A stretch of 64,000 nt of DNA from an uncultured Anaeromusa sp. GTDB taxonomy: Bacteria; Bacillota; Negativicutes; Anaeromusales; Anaeromusaceae. The stretch covers positions 2,297,501 through 2,361,500 of the forward strand of contig NZ_OY764902.1 of the NCBI RefSeq assembly GCF_963668665.1, written 5' to 3'. The notes beneath the pieces are model-generated. The model was not told the DNA's origin, made no database searches, and was given only the letters and a program-made list of their open reading frames with translations. Position 1 is the first letter of the stretch. Each line of letters starts with the position of its first letter. This document shows positions 32,624 through 40,617 of the stretch, piece after piece. A program made the translations under genes and the position numbers.

Positions 32624-34282
32624 ATGAGTGTGCAAAAAGCGGCGCTGCGTGAACGGACACGAGAGATTGCCCGCGTTTTCATTCGTCATGGCTTTGGCTT
32701 TCTTTTGCGTGATCTGGATTGGCGGCAGGTGGGCAAAGGCGACGAAGGCTTGCTGGTAGCTAAAGATTTTTATACGGATGCACAGCAGGAGAAAATCCGG
32801 ACTATGTCGCAGCGACTGCCGTTGATGTTGGAGGAATTGGGGCCTACTTTCATTAAGTTTGGTCAGTTTCTCAGCAGCCGGCCGGATTTGCTGCCGGATT
32901 TCTTACTGGAAGCCTTGGAACGCTTGCATGAGCAGGTGGCCCCTATTCCCTTTGCCGAGGTGGAAGCGGCTCTAGATGGTAATCTTCCTTCGTGGCGGCA
33001 GGATTTTTTGCAGGTGGAGCCAGAGCCGCTTGGCATGGGGTCTATTGCGCAGATTCATCGCGCCCGGCTGCAGGATGGCCGTGTTGTGGTGGTCAAAGTA
33101 CGCAAACCCGGCGTGGTAGATACTATAGAAGTGGATTTAGCGATTTTGAAGCGTACCGCGGCCTTCATCGGCGAGCAGCCTGAGGTGAAGCGTATTATCG
33201 CATTAGAACAACTGGTGTCTGTTTTTGCTCATGGCCTGCAGAAGGAAACGGATTTTGCCGTAGAAGCGGTGAATATGACGCTCTTTGCCAGGAAGCTGCC
33301 TAAAGACGGGCGCATCCGCATTCCAGCCTGTTTGCCGGAATGGAGCAATCAGGCTGTGCTGACCATGGAATACATTGAAGCGTTGTCCTTAGAACAGGCT
33401 CTCAAGCAGCCGGTGGCGCTGCGGAAAAAATGGGCGCGAAGCCTGCTAGACAGCTTTTTAGGACAAGTGTTTGTATATGGCTTTTTTCATGCGGACCCGC
33501 ATCCGGGAAATCTGCGTTTTGACTTGCTGGGCGATGTCATTTATTTTGATTTCGGCCTGGTTGGGCGCATGGAAAGCCGGATGCAGCGGCTGCTTTTTGA
33601 AAACTTCCTGGCTATCCGTAATTTGGATGTAGAAGGCTTGATGAATGTTTCCATTGCCATGGGAAAACCCATGGGAGACATTTCTTGGCAGAACTATTAT
33701 GAGGATACGGCGGAACTGCTTTTTATGGCCTTGGATGCCGGTCATAGCAGCGGCGGTCTGGGCGGGATTATGACGAGTATGTTTAAGGTGGCCCAGCGGT
33801 ATGGGGTGCGCATGCCGGAGCGGATGCTCTTTTTTGCCAAAGCGCTGGCAATGACGGAAGGGGTGGCGCGGCGGCTGGATCCGGACATCAATCTGGAACG
33901 GGCGGTTGAAGAGGTGCTGGAAGCCTATGTGCGTCAACAATTGGAAGTGGATTTTAGCGTACAGGCCTTGGAACTGAAGAAAAAGTGGCAGATTTTCAGT
34001 CATGAGCTGCCATACTATGTATCGGCTCTGACCCGGGGAGAAAAACGCATTCCCATTGAAATCGGGGGCATGGAGCATATCGGCGACAGCCTGCAAAGAG
34101 CGGTGCATACAGTGGCGTACAGCTTGGTAATTGCAAGCTTGGTGGTGACCGCCGGCATCATGATGAGCGCCCAAGGGGCCTTTGAAGACCTGATCCGTAC
34201 GACCGGCTACTTGCTCCTTTTAGGCGCCATTAGCGCTTCGGTATATCTGTATTTGCGCATCTTTCGCCAAGTGAGGCGTTAA
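32624..34282 (+). CDS. ubiB: ABC1/UbiB (AarF) family atypical kinase
   Basis: A 552-residue UbiB-like protein with the KFGQFLSSRPDLLP motif, a nucleotide loop GMGSIAQIHRA, the VVKVRKPGV lysine, the catalytic FHADPHPGNL and the metal-binding YFDFGLVGR. Two membrane helices lie at the C terminus (about 505-525 and 530-550). Members are ATPases linked to quinone biosynthesis or lipid transport, but the exact role in anaerobic Firmicutes is not known. It has its own GGGGGCGAAGC ribosome site and is closed by a terminator. No quinone gene is nearby. Confidence 0.92.
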   Translation: MSVQKAALRERTREIARVFIRHGFGFLLRDLDWRQVGKGDEGLLVAKDFYTDAQQEKIRTMSQRLPLMLEELGPTFIKFGQFLSSRPDLLPDFLLEALERLHEQVAPIPFAEVEAALDGNLPSWRQDFLQVEPEPLGMGSIAQIHRARLQDGRVVVVKVRKPGVVDTIEVDLAILKRTAAFIGEQPEVKRIIALEQLVSVFAHGLQKETDFAVEAVNMTLFARKLPKDGRIRIPACLPEWSNQAVLTMEYIEALSLEQALKQPVALRKKWARSLLDSFLGQVFVYGFFHADPHPGNLRFDLLGDVIYFDFGLVGRMESRMQRLLFENFLAIRNLDVEGLMNVSIAMGKPMGDISWQNYYEDTAELLFMALDAGHSSGGLGGIMTSMFKVAQRYGVRMPERMLFFAKALAMTEGVARRLDPDINLERAVEEVLEAYVRQQLEVDFSVQALELKKKWQIFSHELPYYVSALTRGEKRIPIEIGGMEHIGDSLQRAVHTVAYSLVIASLVVTAGIMMSAQGAFEDLIRTTGYLLLLGAISASVYLYLRIFRQVRR

Positions 34283-34283
34283 G

Positions 34284-34327
34284 AAAAGCTCTTCTTGCAG
34301 GGTGTTGGCTCGCAAGAGGAGCTTTTT
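34284..34327 (+). terminator. Intrinsic terminator after ubiB
   Basis: AAAAGCTC pairs with GAGCTTTTT, with an inner TCTTGC/GCAAGA stem. Confidence 0.85.
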
Positions 34328-34374
34328 GGTCAAAAAAGGTAATGCAGCTCCAGTAACTTAATGGTTTTCAAGAT

Positions 34375-34404
34375 AAAAAAGCCGGACTCCCGGAGGAGCC
34401 CAGC
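34375..34404 (-). terminator. Intrinsic terminator of the PhoR-type kinase gene
   Basis: Read on the minus strand, GCTGGGCTCC pairs with GGGAGTCCGGC (two G-U pairs) around TCC and is followed by six T residues. Confidence 0.8.
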
Positions 34405-34420
34405 TGACAGAGGGGCTTGG

Positions 34421-36262
34421 TTATTCGATGTTATAAATTTTGCCGCCGTTTTGTGCGTTGCGTTTAGGAGCGAAATCAGGCTGGCGCAACAGCGGGAAAT
34501 GCAGCAGCATGGAGGTTCCTGCGTCTGGCTGGCTTTGAACTTCAATGCGTCCATGATGCATGTCCACAATGAATTTTACAATGGATAAGCCCAAGCCTGA
34601 GCCGCCGGCCTCGCGGGTCCGCGCTTTTTCAACTCGGAAAAAGCGGTCGAAAATATACGGAAGCTCTGAGGCGGGAATGCCGATGCCGCTGTCTTTAATC
34701 AAAATGTGAATCTCATTGGCTTCTTTCCAGGCTTTAAGCAGGATTTTGCCGCCTTTTGGAGTATACTTAATCGCATTATGGACTAAGTTAACCAAGGCTT
34801 GCTTGAACCAGTCGGCTTGAGCTTGTATCCAAAGCGGCTCGCTAGGTCCTTCCCAAAGCAGCAGCTGCTCCTTGTGTTGGGCGAGGCCGCCCATTTCATT
34901 GACGACGCTTTCAAAAAGCGGCGCAAGAGAGGTGGGCTGCAGCGTGACTTTTTGCAGATATTCTTTGGAACTGAGTTTGGCCAGCTGCAGCAAATCCGTT
35001 ACCAGGCGATGCATGCGGGCTGACTCAGTATGGATGATGGAAATGAACTTTTGACTTAATTCGGGGTTTTCCAGCGCTCCGTCCAGTAAGGTTTCCGCAA
35101 AGCCTTTAATGGCGGTCAGCGGTGTGGCCAGCTCATGGGAGGCGTTAGCCACGAAATCAGTCTGCCGCTCATATAGTTCCTGCAAAGCGGTAATATCGTG
35201 GAAGACGGCGAGCACGCCTTCTTTGCTGCCGCTGCTTTCCGGAAGGGGGGCGAGGAAAACCTGGAAAACATGGCGCCGGCCATGCAGGTTGAGCTGCAGT
35301 TCAATGCTTTGCGTTTCTTGCAGGTGCAAGACGCTTTGGATGCCTTGCTCCAGGGAACCGTTGCCGATAACTTGCAAGTTATGTTGTCCCAGAAGATGGG
35401 GTTGCAGGTTGAAGAGCTCGCGGCCTTGACGATTGATGGAGGTAATGCGTCCGTAACGATCAAGAAGCAGTACAGCGTTCTCCATGTGCTCTAGAATTAG
35501 CTCTAATTTGTGCTTTTCCGCGGCCATTTCTTTCACTTTGTCATCTAAATGAGAAGTTAGTTGATTGAGCGTATGGGCGAGCACTTCCACCTCGTCGCCA
35601 GTGCGGATATGGGCTCTCTTTTCCCAATTTCCTCCGGCGATTTCTCGGGCGACAGCGGTAATTTCCTCAATGGGAGCTGTGAATTGCTTGGCTAGACGCA
35701 TGCCGACCAAAACGGCCAATATGGAAGTAAGCAGCAGCGCCCAGAGCATGACGGTTTGCAGCTGTTGGAACGTGGCTTCAATGCTGGCGAGGGTTCCGGC
35801 GATGCGTACAACGCCGATGGTGCGGCCGTCTTGCAAAACAGGTACTGCCACATAGAGAAGATTTTCGCGCAGCGTGTCGCTGTAACGGGAAGTTTGTGAC
35901 GGATGTCCTTCTAGGGCGCCGCTGACTTCCGGACGATTGCCGTGGTTATCCAGTGTTTCCGGGCGTTCCCAAGAATCGGCTACCACTGTGCCGTTAGCCA
36001 GTACTACGGTAATGCGCAAGCCGGTTTCCGCCGCAAGTCGCTGCGCTTCGTCCTGCAGCTTGGGGTATTGTGCAGGAAACGGCAAATCTTTTTCAATGTA
36101 TTGGCGGGTAGTGAGGGCTTGCAAGGTCAATGAATTTGTCAATAGCTGTACGGTGTGGTCGTGGGTGCGCCATAACAAGTAGCCTCCTAAGGAGCCGACT
36201 GTGACAAGAATCAGCAGCAACAAGGCCAAGCTAAGACGAGTGTTAATTCCTTTTATACTCAT
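34421..36262 (-). CDS. phoR: PhoR-type sensor histidine kinase
   Basis: A 613-residue membrane kinase. It has membrane helices at about 10-30 and 169-190 flanking an extracellular sensor domain of about 135 residues, a HAMP domain (about 190-245), a PAS domain (about 250-360), HisKA with His376 in ASHELATPLTAIKG, and a HATPase domain with NLVHNAIKYTPKGG, DSGIGIP and GGSGLGLSIV. The layout is that of PhoR/WalK kinases. Proximity to pstSCA, and the lack of a kinase beside phoP at 13441-14133, make it the best PhoR candidate, by inference. It stands alone on the minus strand with its own terminator. Confidence 0.88.
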   Translation of the reverse strand: MSIKGINTRLSLALLLLILVTVGSLGGYLLWRTHDHTVQLLTNSLTLQALTTRQYIEKDLPFPAQYPKLQDEAQRLAAETGLRITVVLANGTVVADSWERPETLDNHGNRPEVSGALEGHPSQTSRYSDTLRENLLYVAVPVLQDGRTIGVVRIAGTLASIEATFQQLQTVMLWALLLTSILAVLVGMRLAKQFTAPIEEITAVAREIAGGNWEKRAHIRTGDEVEVLAHTLNQLTSHLDDKVKEMAAEKHKLELILEHMENAVLLLDRYGRITSINRQGRELFNLQPHLLGQHNLQVIGNGSLEQGIQSVLHLQETQSIELQLNLHGRRHVFQVFLAPLPESSGSKEGVLAVFHDITALQELYERQTDFVANASHELATPLTAIKGFAETLLDGALENPELSQKFISIIHTESARMHRLVTDLLQLAKLSSKEYLQKVTLQPTSLAPLFESVVNEMGGLAQHKEQLLLWEGPSEPLWIQAQADWFKQALVNLVHNAIKYTPKGGKILLKAWKEANEIHILIKDSGIGIPASELPYIFDRFFRVEKARTREAGGSGLGLSIVKFIVDMHHGRIEVQSQPDAGTSMLLHFPLLRQPDFAPKRNAQNGGKIYNIE

Positions 36263-36485
36263 AATCTGGCGTTAACCTCCCTGATGGAGTAAAATATAAG
36301 AGATTTGGCAATGAACCATCATTACATAGATGATAAGCTTCTATAGCGGACTGCGCAAGAGCGCAGGAGCGAAGATTTACAAAGAATTAATAGTAAGCAG
36401 GTTTTTTCCTGTTGTGAAGCAAGGTATAGTCAAAGCAGGCGCTTTTTTTCAAGAGAGAGCGGCCCTAGCGGACGGAGTGTGAAAA

Positions 36486-37622
36486 ATGGCAGCAGCGAAG
36501 AAACGGGTTTTAATTGTATCAGCATCCATTGGCTCTGGCCATCATCAAGCGGCCAGGGCTATTGCAGCGGAGCTGGCGCGACGCCAGGATAATCTGCAGA
36601 TAACCATTGCCGATTTCATGGAAGATACGGATTCCTATTTAGCGGCTTTTATGAAGGAAGCCTATTTGAAGATGCTCGAACTGTCTCCCAATATGTATGA
36701 TTTGGTGTATCGGGTGTCGCAGGCGCCTCTTCCCGGGTTTAAGGCGCAGGGCCTGTTGGCGCGGGTATTACAGGGAGGGATGGCGCAGCTGGTGCGCCGT
36801 CATAGGCCGGATTTGATTATTGCTACGCATCCTTTTCCTTGCGGTGCAGCGGCGTACTTGCGAGACAGCCGACGCCTGCGAGCGCCCTTGGTAGGGGTTA
36901 TTACCGATTTTGCCGTACATCGCCTCTGGGTGTATGAGCATGTAGACGCGTATTTTGTGGCTGCGCCGGAAATCAAGAGGGAATTGTCTGCGTTGGGAGT
37001 GCCGGCCAGACGCATTTACGCCAGCGGTATTCCGGTCCATCCGCAGTTTACGGCCAATGCGGGCGGCAGAGGGATTCTAGGGGAGTTGTCTTTGGCGGCG
37101 GATCAGCCGCTGGTGCTCTTGATGGGCGGCGGCTTGGGCATGGGAGGTATTCGCCAGGCTCTGGCCAGTATGGATGAACTGAAACTGCCGCTGCAGTTTG
37201 TTGTTTTAGCTGGAAAAAACAAAGAATTGCAGGAGAAATTGCAGGAAGAAACGAAAAGTTTGCGCCATGCCGTGCGTGTTTTGGGCTATACAGACCGCAT
37301 TCCAGAGTTGATGCGGGCGGCCGCCATGCTAGTGACTAAGCCGGGAGCTTTGACTGTGTGCGAAGCCTTGGTGAGTGAAACGCCGCTTCTGTTGTATGAG
37401 CCTATTCCTGGACAGGAATGGGAAAATGCCGTATTTTTGACGCAACGAGGCGTTGCTTTGTGGGCGAAAAACCGTCAGGAATTAAAGGACGGAGTTACGA
37501 CGTTATTGACCAGGCCGGAACAGGTGGAGAAGCTGCGCAAGGAAGCAGAAGCGCTGCGACGTCCGGCTGCGGCTGCGGCAGTGGCGACGGCGGCGCTAGC
37601 GTTGCTGCGGCGTAAACGCTGA
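36486..37622 (+). CDS. Monogalactosyldiacylglycerol synthase-like glycosyltransferase (GT28)
   Basis: A 378-residue UgtP/MGD1-like glycosyltransferase. The N-terminal half has SASIGSGHHQAARAI, typical of diacylglycerol glycosyltransferases and MurG relatives. The C-terminal half has the donor-binding VLLMGGGLGMGG and VTKPGALTVCEAL. It probably transfers a sugar from a UDP-sugar to diacylglycerol to make membrane glycolipids; the sugar is unknown. The C-terminal tail is Ala- and Arg-rich. Lying just before the Pho box of pstS, it may link to lipid remodelling during phosphate starvation, but no Pho box is seen before it. Confidence 0.88.
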   Translation: MAAAKKRVLIVSASIGSGHHQAARAIAAELARRQDNLQITIADFMEDTDSYLAAFMKEAYLKMLELSPNMYDLVYRVSQAPLPGFKAQGLLARVLQGGMAQLVRRHRPDLIIATHPFPCGAAAYLRDSRRLRAPLVGVITDFAVHRLWVYEHVDAYFVAAPEIKRELSALGVPARRIYASGIPVHPQFTANAGGRGILGELSLAADQPLVLLMGGGLGMGGIRQALASMDELKLPLQFVVLAGKNKELQEKLQEETKSLRHAVRVLGYTDRIPELMRAAAMLVTKPGALTVCEALVSETPLLLYEPIPGQEWENAVFLTQRGVALWAKNRQELKDGVTTLLTRPEQVEKLRKEAEALRRPAAAAAVATAALALLRRKR

Positions 37623-37644
37623 TATTTTAGAACGAAGTGGTTCC

Positions 37645-37698
37645 TTAACACAGACTTAACATATACGTAACACAAAAGAGATCCCTCAGCGCTAGAAT
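37645..37698 (+). promoter_or_regulatory. Pho box and promoter of pstS
   Basis: Three hexamers, TTAACA (37645), TTAACA (37656) and GTAACA (37667), are spaced exactly 11 bases apart, as in PhoP-binding sites of Bacillus. A -10 box TAGAAT lies at 37693-37698, 20 bases behind the last hexamer, with no -35 box of its own. Confidence 0.85.
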
Positions 37699-37733
37699 AA
37701 AACTGTCCTAAAAATTTAGCGGGAGGGTATGAA

Positions 37734-38591
37734 ATGAACGTATTTCGTAAGTCGAAAATGTGGGCGGCAGCTTTAGCGCTGATGTTGGGCGTTGGTTTGG
37801 TGGCTGGTTGCGGCGGTTCCAAGGATGCAGGCAAAACGGCAGAGGTACAGGGTACTGTAACGGCTGCTGGCTCGACGGCGCTGTTGCCGCTGTTGAAATC
37901 CGGTCAAGAAGAATTCCAGAAAAAATACGCCAAGGTTACGGTGAATATCGCCGGCGGCGGTTCCTTTACCGGTCAGAACCAAGTGGCTTCCGGAGCGGTC
38001 AATATCGGCAACTCGGACGTAGCCATTCAAGACAGCCTGAAAGACAAAGGCCTTGTGGAACATAAACTGGTAGGCATTCCTTTTATTTTCATCGTTAACA
38101 AAGATGTTGCGGTTGATAACTTGACCCAACAGCAGTATACAGATATCATGACTGGCAAAATCACGAACTGGAAAGAAGTTGGCGGTAAGGATCAGAAAAT
38201 CACCCTGATTCATCGCTCTAAATCTTCCGGTTCCCGGGCGACTATTGCCGAAGTGGTGCTGAAAAATGCAGCCTTTACGGATAATGCGGTTATTCAGGAT
38301 TCCAACGGCGCTGTACGGGCGGCTATTGCCAGCACTCCCGGCGCTATCGGCTATGTGGATGCGGCCTATGTGGATGACAGCATCAAGGCTCTTGCGTATA
38401 ACGGCGTGAAGTACTCCATTGACGGCGTTGTAAATGGTCAGTATCCGGTCTTTACCTTCGGTCGTATGTTCACCAAAGGCGAACCTACGGGGGCGATTAA
38501 AGCCTTTATTGATTTCGTGACCAGCAAAGAGTTCCAAGAAAGCTATGCTGAAAAGAATGGGTTTGTGCCTGTTACCAAAATGAAGAAATAA
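37734..38591 (+). CDS. pstS: Phosphate-binding lipoprotein PstS
   Basis: A 285-residue solute-binding protein that captures phosphate for the Pst transporter. It has a lipoprotein signal peptide with VAGCGG (Cys near residue 26) and the PstS motifs AAGSTALLPLLKSG, GGGSFTGQNQVASGAVNIGNSD and IHRSKSSGSRAT, whose Ser, Asp and Arg bind phosphate. The ATG follows a GGGAGGG site. The promoter carries a three-hexamer Pho box. A strong terminator separates it from pstC, so PstS can be made in excess, as is usual for binding proteins. Confidence 0.96.
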   Translation: MNVFRKSKMWAAALALMLGVGLVAGCGGSKDAGKTAEVQGTVTAAGSTALLPLLKSGQEEFQKKYAKVTVNIAGGGSFTGQNQVASGAVNIGNSDVAIQDSLKDKGLVEHKLVGIPFIFIVNKDVAVDNLTQQQYTDIMTGKITNWKEVGGKDQKITLIHRSKSSGSRATIAEVVLKNAAFTDNAVIQDSNGAVRAAIASTPGAIGYVDAAYVDDSIKALAYNGVKYSIDGVVNGQYPVFTFGRMFTKGEPTGAIKAFIDFVTSKEFQESYAEKNGFVPVTKMKK

Positions 38592-38600
38592 GATAAGCTG

Positions 38601-38633
38601 AAAAACTCCGCTCGATACGAGCGGGGTTTTTTT
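38601..38633 (+). terminator. Intrinsic terminator after pstS
   Basis: An 11-bp AACTCCGCTCG/CGAGCGGGGTT stem (one G-U pair) with an ATA loop runs into seven or more T residues. Confidence 0.9.
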
Positions 38634-38643
38634 GTTTGTTTTC

Positions 38644-38697
38644 TTAACAAGAACTTAACAATGGATTAACACAGCGAAGGCGCGTTTTTCTTATAAT
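38644..38697 (+). promoter_or_regulatory. Pho box and promoter of pstC
   Basis: Three perfect TTAACA hexamers at 38644, 38655 and 38666 are 11 bases apart. A consensus -10 TATAAT lies at 38692-38697. The 20-base distance from the last hexamer to the -10 box is the same as at pstS. Confidence 0.88.
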
Positions 38698-38742
38698 AAA
38701 CGTAATAAGCCACTAGTAACGAAGATGACAGGAGCGAGAAAA

Positions 38743-39648
38743 ATGGAAGCTGTGGAGTTGGAGACGATGAGTAATCAAGGACATGAAGGCCGCCTGAAAT
38801 ATGATCGCTATGTTCGCTATTTCTTTTTCGTCAGCGCCTTGCTGATGACCGTCATTATTAGTTCGATTATTATTTTTGTGGGACAGCAAGGGCTGCAGAC
38901 TTTTTTAGAAGTAAGTCCTGTGGAATTTTTCTTTTCGTCTAAATGGGACCCTGTAGAAGGTTCTTATGGCGCGTTGAGTTTTATTCTGGGCTCTGTGTAT
39001 GTGACCCTGCTGGCTATAGCCTTGGGCGCTCCGCTGGGGTTGGGCGGCGCTGTTTTTATGGCCAAGGTAGCTCCGAAGTGGCTGCGGGATATCTTAAAGC
39101 CTGCGGTAGGGCTCTATATGGCTATTCCCTCGGTGGTTTACGGCTTTATCGGCTTGACAGTAGTGGTCCCTTTTGTGAGAGAGTTTTTCCAGCTCAGTAC
39201 CGGCTTTGGCCTGTTTACGGCTGGAGCCATCTTGGCCATTATGATTTTGCCTACAATTATTAGCATTTCCGAGGACGCTTTGCAAGCGGTGCCGCGTTCG
39301 TTGGAAGAGGCTTCGCTGGCGCTGGGCGCTACGCGGTGGCAAACCATTTGGCGGGTATTGGTTCCGGCTGCACTGCCGGGAATTTTGACCTCGGTTATTT
39401 TGGCCATGGCGCGGGCGGTGGGTGAAACAATGGCTGTGCAAATGGTAATCGGCAATACGCCGCAGCTTGCCAAATCGCTGTTCATGCCAACTTCTACCTT
39501 GCCTAGTGAGATTGTTGTAGAAATGGGGAACACTCCTTTTGGTTCCGCCTGGGGTAACTCCTTGTTTTTGATGGCGTTGGTGCTTTTGCTTATGTCGTTA
39601 GGGATGATTTTATTGATTCGCCGTATGGCGCAGAGGAGGATGGCTTGA
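38743..39648 (+). CDS. pstC: Phosphate ABC transporter permease PstC
   Basis: A 301-residue permease with six predicted membrane helices. The coupling loop for PstB is the EEASLALGATRWQTIWRVLVP segment around residues 190-210. GLTVVVPFVREF and ARAVGETMAVQMVIGN are typical of PstC. The ATG at 38743 has AGGAG 8 bases upstream; the ATG at 38767 and the open frame from 38725 are alternatives. The stop codon overlaps the pstA start (TGATG), which indicates coupled translation. Expression is from its own Pho-box promoter. Confidence 0.95.
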   Translation: MEAVELETMSNQGHEGRLKYDRYVRYFFFVSALLMTVIISSIIIFVGQQGLQTFLEVSPVEFFFSSKWDPVEGSYGALSFILGSVYVTLLAIALGAPLGLGGAVFMAKVAPKWLRDILKPAVGLYMAIPSVVYGFIGLTVVVPFVREFFQLSTGFGLFTAGAILAIMILPTIISISEDALQAVPRSLEEASLALGATRWQTIWRVLVPAALPGILTSVILAMARAVGETMAVQMVIGNTPQLAKSLFMPTSTLPSEIVVEMGNTPFGSAWGNSLFLMALVLLLMSLGMILLIRRMAQRRMA

Positions 39649-40508
39649 TGTCGGCACAGTGGCAGAATAAATTGGCGACAGGGGTCCTTTGGTTGGCTGG
39701 CTTTTTGATTATCGGTATTTTAGCCGCTTTTCTGGGATATATGCTTTATAAGGGACTTCCTGTGCTTAGTTTCGACTTCATTTTTGGCAAACCCAGCGAT
39801 ATTACCGCTGGGGGCGGCGTAGGTCCGCAGTTTTTCAACACTTTTTACATTTTAGGATTGTCCATGCTCTTTTCAGTGCCTTTGGCAGTGGGCGCCGGTA
39901 TTTATCTGGCAGAGTATGCCGGCAATAACCGGATTACCGATTTGGTGCGCTTGAGCACGGAAAGCCTGGCCACGGTGCCGTCTATTGTTTTGGGCTTGTT
40001 CGGCATGATAATTTTTGTCAATATTCTGGGCCTTGGTTTTAGCATTATTGGAGGCTCGTTAGCTTTGATGCTGTTGAATTTGCCGGTATTGGTACGAGTG
40101 ACGGAAGAGTCTTTGCGTACGGTGCCGCAATATTATCGAGAGGCGTCGCTGGCTCTGGGCGCTACGAAATGGCAGACCATTTGGAAAGTGGTTTTGCCGA
40201 ATGCGCTGCCTGGTATTGTAACAGGCGTTACCTTGACGGCCGGCAGGGCCATTGGGGAAACGGCGATCTTGATTTTTACCGCCGGCACTACCGTGTCCAG
40301 ACATATGATGGATCCGGACTTGCTGGCAGCCGGAGAGACACTGGCGGTGCATATGTGGTATGTCATGGGTGTGGGCTTGGTTCCGGACCGCGTGGAAATT
40401 GCCAATGGTATCGGGGCGTTGTTGATACTTTCGGTTTTGGTAATGAATTTGCTCTTTACGCTGCCTGTGGAGATCCTGCGCCGGCGTCGCGGCGCAGCTA
40501 ATCATTAA
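39648..40508 (+). CDS. pstA: Phosphate ABC transporter permease PstA
   Basis: A 286-residue permease with six predicted membrane helices, partner of PstC. The EREASLALGATKWQT-type coupling loop is repeated here (YREASLALGATKWQTIWKVV), and GRAIGETAILIFTAG is typical. The ATG at 39648 shares bases with the pstC stop and follows GAGGAGG. The ATPase PstB for this channel is not next to it but at 14250-15005. Confidence 0.95.
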   Translation: MSAQWQNKLATGVLWLAGFLIIGILAAFLGYMLYKGLPVLSFDFIFGKPSDITAGGGVGPQFFNTFYILGLSMLFSVPLAVGAGIYLAEYAGNNRITDLVRLSTESLATVPSIVLGLFGMIIFVNILGLGFSIIGGSLALMLLNLPVLVRVTEESLRTVPQYYREASLALGATKWQTIWKVVLPNALPGIVTGVTLTAGRAIGETAILIFTAGTTVSRHMMDPDLLAAGETLAVHMWYVMGVGLVPDRVEIANGIGALLILSVLVMNLLFTLPVEILRRRRGAANH

Positions 40509-40534
40509 GAACTGTTGGATGCTCACAATGAAAT

Positions 40535-40578
40535 AGACTGCGGAAGCCGCCTTTGAGAAGGCGGCTTCCGCAGTCTTT
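40535..40578 (+). terminator. Long hairpin after pstA
   Basis: A 17-bp perfect stem (AGACTGCGGAAGCCGCC with its complement) around an 8-base loop, followed by only three T residues. It probably ends the pstCA transcript. Confidence 0.75.
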
Positions 40579-40617
40579 GGGGCTACTGTTAAAAAAGAGT
40601 TAAATGGAGGAGATTCC

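Noticed and set aside
34421..36262. WalK cell-wall kinase as an alternative name for the minus-strand kinase
   Set aside because: The domain order fits both, but no WalR, YycH or YycI gene is adjacent and the pst genes are close, so PhoR is preferred without certainty.
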